Below are positions 1 through 11,353 of a DNA stretch of 64,000 nucleotides, piece after piece. The stretch's first letter is position 1, and each line of letters starts with the position of its first letter. The notes below the pieces were generated by a model, which ran no database searches, was not told the DNA's origin, and worked only from the letters and a program-made list of their open reading frames with translations. The stretch covers positions 109,572,406-109,636,405 of the forward strand of contig NC_081415.1 in assembly GCF_030272615.1 (NCBI RefSeq), read 5' to 3'. Made by a program: the position numbers and the translations under genes. Source of the stretch: Cryptomeria japonica (taxonomy: Eukaryota; Streptophyta; Pinopsida; Cupressales; Cupressaceae).

Positions 1-483
1 CATATTCAGTAAGTTGGTTTTGGTCTGGTAATCGGATGCTATCCTATTTGCTTAGAAGCCTAGTTTTTGGTTTCGGCGAGGGTTTCACCGATAAAGCTTT
101 TGATGAATATCTTTGATGAATTGCATAAGTGGTGTTGGTGTAACTTCTGGTGGAGTTTCAGGATGTTGTTGGTGATCATGCTAGAGACTTGGCGGATGGA
201 GATTATTGTTGTAGTGTGCGGACCTATATTGGGTCCCAGTTGGTCTAGGTTATGGACTGGTTTAATGAAATGTGTGGATTGGACCTCTTGATACATTTCT
301 GGGATGTCTTATGTGTTGGATATTATTTGTTTGGTCTAAGACTGACATGGTTTGTAATTAAGTAATTGGTTTTTTGGCTGGTGGCCGACCTAATTGATTT
401 TGATCGAGGGTTTGTATATATAATGTAAGATATCATTGTAGATCAATATGGTTATGGTAATGGTCATGGTCAAGGGATGTAAT
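1..483 (+). repeat. Head of a copia A/D-family LTR, cut by the window edge
   Basis: This matches 2029-2512, 4030-4512, 24765-25250, 34000-34480 and 48020-48500, all inside LTRs of the same copia family. It includes the TATA-like 'tatatataatg' near 413. It stops at the chimeric joint of the tandem unit. The small antisense ORF at 60-296 recurs in the other LTR copies at the same place and is not a gene. Confidence 0.8.
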
Positions 484-1829
484 TATCATAGACAAAATAT
501 AGTCTTATCAAAAAATGAGATATTTCACATCTATTAACAAAATTTAAAAATTCAAAATATTTTAGAAAGATAACGAAGAAGAGAATGAGACCTAAATTTT
601 TATAATACATGTCTTCAGTGAGAAATTTTGAGTAGAAGGTCACACATGAAAAATGGCCTTCATTTTTCATCATTTTAATGTACATAGTGTAATGAACTAA
701 AGGCTCCATAAAAATGGTGTAAAATATTATTTTGAAATTTCTTCAACTGCACAAAATATTTTGCATGCTATGCATTGACAAAAGGACACTGCAAGTGGTT
801 AGCCTTTTGATGTATGCTTGTATAGCTAATGGTTTTTGTAGACACCTAAAAATGTCTCATTAATCATACACTAATTATTTGTCTAAATTAACTAAGTAAA
901 TTTTTAATTATTTAATTAAGCTAATTAATTCTTCTCAACTGACCTAATCAACATTTTTCATTTTTCTTACTAATTATCCAATTTCTATCATTTCTTCATC
1001 ATTTAACCCTTTCTCAAATATTAATATTAATTATTTAATTAATTGTGACTATTTCCTTAATTAAATAATCTTTTTATTTAATTAATCATATTTATAATGA
1101 TTGAAAATTTTTATTTTAATTAATTATTTCTTCCAATTCCCCAAATTCTAATTTCAAGTCATTTCAACTAATTTCATTTCATCAAATTAACATTTCACCA
1201 AATCTTAATTTCATCATATTTCAATAAAATTTCATGTGCATTTCAGCATTCGAAAAGGAAAATTCAAATCCAAATAACACGAAATTGAATTCAAGTTCAA
1301 AGTCCTACAACACATATTGGAAATCATAACCGGTTCATCAAATCAGTTACCTAATCAATTAACTCAGTTAACTCTCCAATCTCCCCTTTTCACTCCAAAT
1401 CACTTTTTCTTACTAATCAATCTAATCAGTCATCTCTTCAATCAACTCAGTCAACTGGCTAATCTATTAAGTCTACTATCCAATCAATCTAATTGACTAG
1501 TCAATAAAATGAGTTAACAAGTCAATCAATCCACTTAACTGATCAATCAAATTCAATTATCTATAAATCAACACTTCAGTTCCAAATCTCCCCCCATCTC
1601 ATTTGAAAATCTATAAATACCAAATCATTTTCTCAATTTAATCTAGAATAATAGTCTTCAAAATAATTTTTTCTTATGCAAGAATTTTAGAGCAACACCT
1701 GAGAGCCAATCAACCAACAATTATGGAGAAGAGAAATGAAATTCACCATGCTTTTGAAGGGAGTTTTAAATTAGCTTAATTGTTTAATTCTCTTATTTTG
1801 AATTTATTTCATTGATTTGTGTTTAAGAT
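484..1829 (+). repeat. AT-rich block, copy 1, with LTR-like start TGTAGACACC at 837
   Basis: No gene is seen. Positions 484-836 are AT-rich with no recognised identity. From 837 the text TGTAGACACCTAAAAATG looks like a gypsy LTR start, followed by AATTAATT-rich sequence, runs of 'caatcaact'-like words and a TATA-like 'ctataaatacc' near 1610. It ends at 1829 where a copia LTR begins. It is the same repeat as 2513-3831. By inference it is the LTR of the G-type gypsy plus about 350 bp of its left flank. Confidence 0.55.
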
Positions 1830-2512
1830 TGTTGTCCATTTGGAGGAATTGATTATGTGTTGCATTGATGATTTGTCATTGATGCCAACACTAGTCATTT
1901 GGATTCTTTACCGACAACCTCCTGGTCCCGGTAGGTTGAGTGGTTTCTAGTTGGTTTGGATCTGGCATGATCTGGTAGGCTCCGGTATGATTTAGTTATA
2001 GAATTGGCTTGTTCATGATACTCATGTTCATATTCAGTAAGTTGGTTTTGGTCTGGTAATCAGATGTTATCCTGTTTGCTTAGAAGCCTACTTTTTGGTT
2101 CCGATGAGGTTTTCACCGGCAAAGCTTTTGATGAAGATCTTTGATGAATTGCATAAGTGGTGTTGGTTCAGCTTCTGGTGGAGTTTCAAGATATTGTTGT
2201 TGATCATGTTAGAGACTTGGTGGATGGAGATCATTGTTGTAGCATGCAGACCTATATTGGGTCTCGGTTGGTCTAGGTTATGGATTGGTTTAATGAAGCG
2301 TGTGGATTGGACCTCTTGATACATTTCTAGGATGTCTTATGTGTTGGATATTATTTATTTGGTCTAAGACTGACATTGGTTTGTAATTAAGTAATTGGTT
2401 TATTGTCTGGTAGCTGACCTAATTGTTTATGGTCGATGGTTTGTATATATAATGTAAGATCTCATTGTAGATCAATATGGTTATGTTAATGGTCATGGTC
2501 AATGGATGTAAT
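1830..2512 (+). repeat. Head (about 683 bp) of a copia A/D-family LTR inside the tandem unit
   Basis: It starts TGTTGTCCATTTGGAGG, the family's LTR start, directly after 'aagat', which corresponds to the TSD 'aaggt' of copia A. It follows the full LTR for about 683 bp and then switches to the AT-rich block at 2512. No internal region or LTR tail follows, so this is a by-product of the tandem duplication and not a separate insertion. Confidence 0.75.
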
Positions 2513-3831
2513 TATCATAGACAAAATATAGTCTTATTAAAAAATGAGATATTTCACATCTATTAACAAAATTAAAAAATTCAAAATATTTTAGAAAGAT
2601 AATGAAGAAGAGGATGAGACCTAAGTTTTTATAATACATGTCTTCACTGAGAAATTTGAAGTAGGTCACACATGAAAAATGGCCTTCATTTTTCATCATT
2701 TTAATGTACATAGTGTAATGAACTAAAGGCTCCTTAAAAAAGGTGTAAAATATTATTTTGAAATTTCTTCAACTGCACAAAATATTTTGCATGCTATGCA
2801 TTGACAAAAGGATACTGCAAGTGGTTAGCCTTTTGATGTATGCTTGTATAGCTAATGGTTTCTGTAGACACCTAAAAATGTCTCATCAATCATACACTAA
2901 TTATTCATCTAAATTAATTAAGTAATTTTTTAATTATTTAATTAAGCTAATTAATTCTTCTCAACTAACCTAATCAACATTATTCATTTTTCTTACTAAT
3001 TATTTAATTTCTATAATTTCTTCATCATTTAACTCTTTCTCAAATATTAATATTAATTATTTAATTAATTGTGATTATTTCCTTAATTAAATAATCTTTT
3101 TATTTATTTAATCCTATTTATAATGATTGAATAATTTTATTTAAATTAATTAATTAATTATTTCTTTCAATTCCCCAAATTTGAATTTCAATTCATTTCA
3201 ATTAATTTCATTTCATCAAATTAACATTTCACCAAATCTGAATTTCATCACATTTCAATAAAATTTCATGTGCATTTCACCATTCAAAAAGAAAAATCCA
3301 AATCCAAATAACATGAAATTGAATTTCAAATTCAAAGTCCTACAACACATATTGGAAATCATAACAGGTTCATTAAATTAGTTAACTTAGTTAACTCTCC
3401 AATCTCCCCTTTTCACTCCAAATCACTCTTTCTTACTAATCAATCTAATCAGTCATCTCTTCAATCAACTCAATCAACTGGCATCAATCTAGTTGACTAG
3501 TCAATTAAATGAGTTAACAAGTCAATCAATCCACTTAACTGGTCAAACAAATTCAATTATTTGTCAATCAACACTCCAGTTCCAAATCTCCCCCCATCTC
3601 ATTTGAAAATCTATAAATACGAGATCATTTTCTCAATTTAATCTAGAATAATAGTCTTCAAAATAATTTTTTATCTTATGCAGGAATTTTAGAGCAACAC
3701 CTGAGAGCCAATCAACCAACAATTATGGAGAAGAGCAATGAAAGTCACCATGCTTTTGAAGGGAGTTTTCAATTAGCTTAATTTTTTAATTCTCTTATTT
3801 TGCATTTATTTCATTGATTTGTGTTTAAGGT
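2513..3831 (+). repeat. AT-rich block, copy 2; probable 5' LTR of gypsy G from 2873
   Basis: Copy 2 of the unit. TGTAGACACC at 2873 is the presumed LTR start, with a TATA-like 'ctataaatac' near 3610. The block is interrupted at 3831 by copia A. After removal of A and one TSD copy, the text continues at 26833 and runs within about 80 bp into the gypsy gag ORF. That continuity is the reason for calling it the 5' LTR or leader of G. The exact LTR end and the primer site were not found, so a deletion there is possible. Confidence 0.5.
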
Positions 3832-5045
3832 TGTAGGCCATTTGGAGGAATTGATTATGTGTTGCATTGATGTTTTTTTATTGATGCCAACACTAGTCAT
3901 TTGGATGCTTTATCGACAACCTTCTGGTCCTAGTAGGTTGAGTGGTTTCTAGTTGGTTTGGATCCAACATGATCTGGTAGGCTCTGGTTTGATTTAGTTA
4001 TGGAATTGGCTTGTTCATGATACTCATGGTCATATTCAGTAAGTTGGTTCTAGTCTAGTAATCGGATGCTATCCTATTTGCTTAGAAGCCTAGTTTCTAG
4101 TTCCGGCGAGGGTTTCAAAGCCAAATATTTTGATGAAGATCTTTGATTAATTGCATAAGTGGTGTTGGTGCAGCTTCTGGTGGAGTTTCAGGATGTTGTT
4201 GGTGATCATGTTAGAGACTTGGCGGATGGAGATCATTGTCGTAGTGTGCAGACCTAAATGGGATCCCGGTTGGTCTAGGTTATGGACTAGTTTAATGAAA
4301 CGTGTGGATTGGACCTCTTGATACATTTCTGGGATGTCTTATGTGTTGGATATTATTTTTTTGGTCTAAGACTGACATGGTTTGTAATTAAGTAATTGGT
4401 TTATTGTCTGGTGGATGACCTAATTGTTTATGGTCGAGGGTTTGTATATATAATGTAAAATCTCATTGTAGATCAATATGGTTATGGTAATGGTCATGGT
4501 CAAGGGATGTAATGTGCAAATAATGTAATATTGTTCAGGTAGAGGATTTGGTTGATCATTCGAGATTGAATTGGGTTTATGTAAGAGGATTTAGTCCTTC
4601 GGTATTGAGCTTAACTAGAACTGTACTCAGGCATAGGTGATGCTATCTTTGTAGTTCAAACAATTCTTTGAATTGTAGTTTGGATTTCTATGTAGTCAGT
4701 GAGACTACTTTTGTGATGAGCAGTGCGCTCTAGGTTGTTGTCCTTCTTGCAAGTATAGGCCCCTCAATTTTAATTCACATACTTACTGCAGAAGTATTAT
4801 CTGACTGTGGGTAGGCTTCCCACCATGGTTTTTCCCTTTTAGGTTTTCCACATAGAAATCTTGGTGTCATGTGCATGGTATTTATTCTATGATTATTGTT
4901 TATGCTTAATTGGTTTAAATGGTATTCTGGTATTAATGTTTTGGGATCCAGTATTAAAGCTTTAATTTCTAATGGTTTTGGTAATCTGTGATAATTGATT
5001 CACCCCCCCTCTCAGTTGTCTTCCTATTATTTGAACTGTCTAACA
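3832..5045 (+). repeat. 5' LTR of copia A
   Basis: It begins TGTAGGCCATTTGG and ends GTCTAACA. It has a TATA-like 'tatatataatg' near 4446, the hairpin-forming GTGGG...CCCAC followed by GGTTTTTCCC at 4807-4836, and a C-run before 'tctcag' near 5009. It is followed at 5046 by 'attggt', the first bases of a primer site, and then directly by RT sequence. Confidence 0.9.
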
Positions 5046-5398
5046 ATTGGTTTTAAGGAATAAATTGAATGAGGATGGTCAAGTTATAAGAAATAGGGCT
5101 AGATTGGTTTGTAAAGGATATTCTTAGAAGGAAGGAATTGATTATGGAGAGAATTTTTCACCTGTAGCTAGGATTGAAGATGTAATATTATTTCTTGCCT
5201 ATGTTGCTCATAAGAACTACAAGGTTTATCAAATGGATGTTAAGTGTGCATTTTTGAATGGGGATCTTGATGAGGAAGTTTATTTTGAGCAACCTGATGG
5301 TTTTTCACTATCAGATGATAGAAACATGGTTTGCAGGTTAAGGAAATATTTATATGGATTGAAACAAACACCTAGAGCTTTGTATGCAAGATTGGATA
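5046..5398 (+). pseudogene. Copia A reverse transcriptase, N-terminal part (interrupted)
   Basis: This piece encodes the first part of the copia RT (RVT_2-type). Recognisable words are FRNKLNEDG-like, [34 protein letters not shown] and LYGLKQ. One in-frame TAG stands where the family has Gln (CAG). The piece is joined directly to the first bases of the primer site, so everything from gag to the start of RT has been deleted. At 5398 it is cut by gypsy F, and the protein frame resumes at 23137 with YLLKLGFTKG. It is not functional. Confidence 0.85.
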
Positions 5399-6806
5399 TG
5401 TAGTCACATAAATCTGTCCATTCTAATTAAATGAATATTTTTTATTTATTTAATAAAAAATCCACTAGCCATCAGTTAATTAAATTAATATTTATTTAAT
5501 TTATCTTCAAACATTCTCCTATTAATTAAATAAATTATTCAATTTATTTTAATTAATACATTAAACCAAATTCAAAATCAATTAAATGAATAAATCATAT
5601 TTATTTCATTTAAATCCCCTATTCCTCTTTTAAATAAATTAAATCAAACATTTATTTAAATCATTTATCCCCCCCGCTTACATTTTCCTACAAATGCAAC
5701 TTACACATTTATTGAAATAAATTAATTTATTTTAATTAAAAATCCTATTTTCCCTCACCCACCAAACCCACTTGCAAATCTAATCCCCTTCTAGATTCTT
5801 CTAACCCCTTCCTAATTAACCTAATCCATCCCCTAATTATTGTCACATTCCTAAGCAACATGGAGTCACTTCTCAAAGACTTCAAAGTCTTTGAAAAGCA
5901 TTTAATGCTTTGTGTGTTCAACAATTTAACCTCCAAAGTCTTCCAAAACCACTAATGGCTCTTACATGACCATGAATGGCTCTTACATAACCATTTATGG
6001 TTATTTTAACTTGCACTTATGTGTCTCCTCAAGCATTTATTGCTTTGACCATGTTTGTCCCTTTTGCCTTTGCACAAGAGTTTATCCATTGGATAAAAGC
6101 TTTATTCTTTGAATAAAGAATTTATCCATCCAACTAATCTCGACCTTAACTCTCAAGGTCATGTCAACCATTTAATGCTTATTCCCTCTCCTCTCAACCT
6201 ATCTCACATTGACACTTGTCATACTGGGATTGGGTTGAAAGCCCTCACATGGATCTCAAATCATTCAATCCTGACCCTTGTTGAGATTACTCAATCTCAA
6301 CCATCCATTGCTCCACTTTTCCTATAAATAGTGCTCATTTCTTCATAATCTAGATCCTGAAAACATGTATGCATTTAAGCTATAGTGAATTCTAGAGAGC
6401 ATTTAGCATAAACTACTAATATCTTGTCATTTTGGTTAAAATAAATCATTTTAGTATCAATAGCATAGTATTATCTTTTTATTCACATTTAGAGCAAATA
6501 CTTCAATCTCAAACCTCCATAAGCATCCATAGTGCAAAAAGCTGCTGAGAGCTACACTAGTTTGGAACTTGGAGAGGAGAGGAACAAAGGAGAAGGAGCC
6601 AAGAGTATGGTAGAAGGAATTTGGAGATGTCTTCTTCCATTTACATTTGTAGTTAAATGTTTTACTTTGTTCTTGGTCTCTTTTGATATGCCTGCTTAGG
6701 TTGATCTTTGGTTAAATAACACTAACCTTAATACTTGTTTCATGTTGTTTGTGTGTTATACTACCACAGGTTTTGATCTAACACTTGCCCTTTTTGTAGA
6801 GCATCA
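5399..6806 (+). repeat. 5' LTR of gypsy F
   Basis: It runs from TGTAGTCACATAA to GTAGAGCATCA, 1408 bp, and matches the 3' LTR closely. The TATA box 'ctataaatag' is at 6322-6331. The first ~300 bp are rich in AATTAATT and the tail is G-richer. ORFs at 5745-5936 and 6109-6327 recur in the 3' LTR and are not genes. Confidence 0.93.
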
Positions 6807-6829
6807 TTTGGTGAACCCGACGTGAATCC
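6807..6829 (+). promoter_or_regulatory. Primer binding site of gypsy F
   Basis: Directly after the LTR comes TTTGGTGAACCCGACGTG. The TGG start and the position mark it as the site where a tRNA 3' end primes minus-strand synthesis. Gypsy B has almost the same site (TTTGGTGAACCCGATGT). I could not assign the tRNA. Confidence 0.8.
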
Positions 6830-6903
6830 AAACACCCAAAAAAATTTAATAAAAAAACAACTAACATGTTTGAATGTTGAAATTGGCACACAGGTCGCAC
6901 TTT

Positions 6904-7110
6904 AGCGCTTTTGATCGCGTTGTAGCGCTATTGTACCAAGTTTGGCACTATTGACATTGTTTCAGCGCTTTTGATCTTGTTTTCACGCTTTTGAAATTGT
7001 TTTGGCGCTTTTACAGTTGCTGTCAATTTTTTCCTTTTAGCGCTGTTGTATTTATATTAGTGTGTTTGTGTTAAATAGTGCTTTTGTTTAAACATAGAGT
7101 AGCGCTATTG
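6904..7110 (+). repeat. 20-bp-period array of AGCGCTWTTG in the F leader
   Basis: Motif copies (AGCGCTTTTG, AGCGCTATTG and variants such as GGCACTATTG and CACGCTTTTG) start at 6904, 6924, 6944, 6964, 6984 and 7004, exactly 20 bp apart. Further copies follow near 7039, 7077 and 7101. Only the 10-bp core is kept and the other 10 bp vary. The same motif appears inverted at 20865-21134. Confidence 0.85.
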
Positions 7111-8673
7111 TAACAAAACGTTGTAAAAAAGACCCTGTAACCAAAAAAGTAAAATTTCTTAGGCTTGTAGAAGCCCACCATAGGTTCGGTTTTTACTAAT
7201 TGTTCGCTTTTTGTGCAAGTCTAAAGCTAACTTACCTAAAAATCAATGCAAGAGCATAGATGGTTTTGCTCCCAAGATACTCACCATACATATTTCCTTG
7301 AGTAGAAACATAGCTTTTTGAAAAAGTCACTTGTGTCTTTATAAAAGTGGTGACTCCCCCATCATAGGGATCATCTATTTGTTATACTCGTGCAAGACTT
7401 AGTATATCACATCCTTACCTGCCACGGTGCGATTCATAAGGTATGTAGTACCAAAGTCAAAGAAATATCAAGATGTGGGCTGAATTTATCACAACTGGCC
7501 ATTTGACCTTAGGGATACAAAGTGTTTGAAGTGTTTTCATTTTGAGTCAAAGACCAAGTACAAATTGAGCCGACTTCAGGCTTTGGAAAGAAAAACACAT
7601 AAAAAAACACTTAAAGGAAAGGGTCATAAAAAGTCCAAGGATTGGGTTGATCTAGACCCATACTCATTTGTGCCTTTGAGGCAACATTCTTGTGTTTGTG
7701 TGCTTGCTTTGTTTTCTTGTCAAAGAAGAATCAAACATCAAAATCCATCAAAACAAGTATTCATCCAACACAAAAAAAATTCAGAAACCATCAAACAACC
7801 AAAAATATCAAAAACAAAGTGCAAACAACAAAGTATCAAACTTTATGACCATTCTTCACATCTTGAGAAAGAAGAATCTTCCTCAAAACATCAACTTGAA
7901 AAGAAGACCATTGAGTTCAAAGGCTTTGATCAAAAGAAGGAAATTCTTCTATCTAAATAGACAAATCTTTGTCTCTCATAGAGTTTTTCTACATCACATG
8001 CATCTCTACCTTCAAGGCAAAACAAACGAATTTGACTCAGAATCATTAAACCGTACAGATTTTATGCAATATAGAGCTTTGAGTTATCAAAAAAACCAAG
8101 GAGGCAAGATTAATCCCAACTTCTTCCCAAACATTTGTATCACATACAACATAGATCGAGAAATGCCACCAACTCCCGAAAGGGAAGAGGTAGAATTTGT
8201 TCCATTTGTGACACAAAGCTTTTATTGAAGTTAAAACATTTCATCCATTATCTCATTCACACATTATCACTTCATCATCAATCCATTTCAACTCTCAAAA
8301 CATTAAGAGGTTTTTATCCTAAATTCTCTTTTGGATATTGCTTGAATCAAACACATCACATCACTTTTAGATTGTTTCTATATCTAGGATAAGCTCATCC
8401 TAAGAGACATATCTATGTAGGTTAAAACTAGTTTATGAGTGAATCCTCTCATTACTAGGTAGTTAAGTCTGTAACACATCTCAGATTTCTCTAAACCTTA
8501 TCACAACAAATCTTATCAAAAACAAACAAGCAATTCAAAGAAAGAATTTCGGTCACATCTACCCTTAAGTTCTAGAGATCCACATGCAACACAATTCATC
8601 AACCATCAATCTTTCATTTCATCAACAACTCATCATCATTTTCACCCAACTTCAACAAATATTCATAAACAAA
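7111..8673 (+). other. Leader of gypsy F between array and gag (no gene)
   Basis: About 1.5 kb without a supportable gene. ORFs at 7526-7960 and 7692-8228 overlap in different frames, are rich in Lys/Gln/His low-complexity text and show no known domain. A long leader before gag is usual in Tat-like elements. A spliced or small leader ORF cannot be excluded. Confidence 0.6.
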
Positions 8674-10274
8674 ATGCCTCATACCCGATCACAGTCAAGG
8701 CAACAAGAAATGGAAATTGAAGAAGAAGAGGAAAATATCAATGAGTTTCAAGAAGCACTTGGAGGAAATGTGAATGATGAAAGCCCAAGTACTCCTACTC
8801 CTGCAACAATAGAAAGGGCCCAGCATAACCCTCTCTTTAATAGACTTTTTGATGAAATACTTAGGAGCAATGTGGATGCTCACTTTTTTAAGCTTACTCA
8901 AGAAGGAGCCAAGCTCCCCTCTGACTTTGATCTTGCGCAATTAAGACAAGCATTAGAACGACAAAGTTGCCATGAAGAAGAAAGAGGTAGAGATCCTGTT
9001 AGATATAACATTCCTCGAGGTAACCCACCACCTCCTCCTCCAAATGAAATAGAGATGTTGCAGCAATAAGTTGAAAATCTTGCCCAACAACTTCATAGTG
9101 GTGTGAAAACTAATCAATTCTCACTCAATGACATATGTCCCTATCCCTTTGATAGGAATCTTTATATGCCACCTTTTCCACGAGGATTCGAAACACCCAA
9201 ATTCAAAAAGTATAGAGGAAAGGGAGATCCTCGCGATCATGTCAGAGAATTCCATTCAGCTTGCCTTGAAGTGGCATACAAGGACACATACCTAATGTGA
9301 CCTTTTCCCCAAAGCTTGGGAGGAACAACCACATCATGGTTTTCCCGACTACTGGGTGGCATTAGGACCTTTGAAGAGCTAGTTCAGAAGTTCTTGGCAC
9401 ATTACTCTCATAACATTGAATGTGATATCACCATGGCTGATATGTGTAACACTAAACAAAAACCAAGTGAACTATTCTCAGTATTCTTGCAACGATGGCG
9501 TCAAATGTCTAGCAAACATTCTCTTCAGTTACCTGAACAAGAACTAGTGGAAATATTTATTTCCAACTTAAACGAAGAAATGGAATTTCACTTGGATGTC
9601 AAAGACACAGACTCTTTCAATGACATGATCACCAAGGGCTTAAAATGTGAGCGAGATCTCATCAAGAAAGGACTTATCAAAATCTATAATGAACCAAAGG
9701 ATGGTCCTCGCCCTTCAATAGTGACAAACCAAGCATCTGGAACAAAAACAAAAATATCGTCAATGATGGGATTGTGGATGCCAGAACTATCAAAAGTGCA
9801 CAACCTGTAGTTCGATTTGTAGGACAGAATCCCCCACCTTAGACTAACATAGTTGTTCCTTCAAATCAAAGCCACATCACATCTCACAATGAACCCAAAC
9901 CTCATCAACAAAAAAAAAAGTGAACATACACTCCCTTAGGGGAACCCATCGAAACAGTGTTGCGGTAACTGGTTTCTCAAAATTTGGTAACTCTACCTAA
10001 AACATCAAACTATGAACCTCAAGTCAAACCTGCATGGTGGAGGGATACTGAACATTGTGATTTCCATCAAGGGAGAGGACACAAGACAAATAATTGTCAC
10101 AGATTGAAAGATCTTATTCAGGATCTTATTGACCAAGGTGAAATTGAAATTGAAGGGCATGACCCAAAGACAACAAACAATGATCATCTGATGTTCAAAA
10201 ATCCACTTCCATCACAAGATCAAAGGGGTCCTTCCACTTCCAGGAGAGGCACTAATACCACTGATTATACATAG
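8674..10274 (+). pseudogene. Gypsy F gag (broken)
   Basis: Gag is the structural protein that packages element RNA into particles. I take the ATG at 8674 (MPHTRSQSRQQ) as the start because the upstream part of the open frame is leader-like. An acidic Glu stretch is followed by the retrotransposon gag domain (FDRNLYMPPFPRGFETP, then FLQRWRQMS and FISNLNEEMEFHL) and a degenerate zinc knuckle (CDFHQGRGHKTNNC; second Cys replaced by His) before LIQDLIDQGEIE at about 10110-10145. Stops at 9067 (TAA) and 9298 (TGA) and a frameshift between 9810 and 9984 disrupt it. The product would have been several hundred residues. Confidence 0.85.
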
Positions 10275-10414
10275 GCTACGTATAATTATACTGTAAATCA
10301 CCTGTATGATGCCAATGAACAAATTGCAATTGCAATGTTGTTACACATCGTAGCAAGGTTACCATAAAGGCAGCTCCACAAGGCACCACCTCCATACCAA
10401 ATAAGTATAATCGT

Positions 10415-11353
10415 GTGGAACAATTAGACAAAACACCTGCACTTATATCCATTTTAGAGCTATTGCACCTATCTCCATCTCATAAAACAATCTTGGATCA
10501 AGCTCTCCAAGAGGTGTCAGTCCCTGCAAACCTAAATACAGATCAATTCCAAGCCATGGTTGGAAGTCTAAAGTCATCACCTTGTCTCACTTTTTCTGAA
10601 AGTGACAACTCTTCCTTCCAGCAACCCCATAACACTTCACTACACATTGAAGGCTTTATCAACCAACATAGGATCAAGCGAGTCTTGATCGACAATGGAG
10701 CAGGCTTAAATATTTGTACACTATAGTTGGTCACCACTTTGGGATATGCAATAGAATTAGTGGATCCCCGTAAGAAGATCACAATCAAAGCCTATGATGA
10801 TGCAGAGCATTCATCCAAAGGAGATGTGGTGCTACCAATCCGAGTGGGCCCTATGGTGAAACACATCATCTGTCAGGTTTTGGACCTTCCTCTACCATGC
10901 AATCTATTGTTAGGAAGACCTTGGATACATGCCATGCAAGCCATTCCATCTACCTACCATCAATGTATCAAGTTCCCACATAATGGTGTAAAGATCACAA
11001 TCCTGGGCGATGCAAATCCCTTTGCATATTTTCATAATATCAGTCATCAACCAGAGATTACCATTCCTAACAATAGAGAAGCCATTTCCTCTACATCATA
11101 TATAAGTCCAGCCTCTCTTGCCAGTTCAGACACCACTATACCCAAGCAAGAAAAGCTTAAGATGAAAATAGCAGAGGAAGGTCCTGGGGGATACAGCTTA
11201 AGTCAACTCTTTTGTGTGGGACAAGTGCCCATTTCTCCTAGAACACATGGCAAACCACAACAGTTACTTCAGCAACCACTGATCACGCCAACATGTGCTT
11301 TGATGCCATCCTTGGGAAGAGTCAAGAAGAAGAAACCAAAGATGAGGACTTAG
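10415..11353 (+). pseudogene. Gypsy F protease region (broken)
   Basis: This encodes the aspartic protease that cuts the gag-pol polyprotein. The active-site region reads VLIDNGAGLNICTL (around 10685-10726), Asp-Asn-Gly in place of the usual Asp-Thr/Ser-Gly, and the same variant type is seen in G (IDGGAG). The second half has LLGRPWIHAM and CIKFPHNG. An in-frame TAG follows the active site at about 10724. The segment is in a different frame from gag and from RT, so indels separate it on both sides. Confidence 0.8.

Larger units (their letters stand above)
1..3831 (+). repeat. Tandem array of a ~2.03-kb chimeric unit
   Basis: The stretch reads as copia-LTR head (1-483), AT-rich block (484-1829), copia-LTR head (1830-2512), AT-rich block (2513-3831), and then the full LTR of copia A. 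Position n matches n+2028 to n+2036. Both copies have the same chimeric joint, at about 483 and 2512, where the LTR text leaves its normal course after 'ggatgtaat' and enters 'tatcatag'. Both AT-rich blocks also end at the same copia insertion point (aagat or aaggt, then TGTTG or TGTAG). The simplest reading is that a copia element inserted first and that 'block plus LTR head' was then duplicated in tandem at least twice, with more copies probably to the left of the window. Confidence 0.8.

Noticed and set aside
60-296. Pair of small overlapping ORFs on both strands, also at 2088-2324
   Set aside because: They lie in the copia LTR, recur in other LTR copies with frames broken, and show no domain. 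The recurrence reflects the repeat and not a gene.
470-709. Minus-strand ORF of 79 codons, repeated at 2499-2711
   Set aside because: It spans the chimeric joint of the tandem unit and is AT-rich (Phe, Tyr, Ile). It is conserved only because the unit was duplicated.
7526-8392. Three overlapping plus-strand ORFs in the leader of gypsy F
   Set aside because: Different frames, Lys/Gln/His-rich low-complexity text, no domain and no match between them and any other element in the window.
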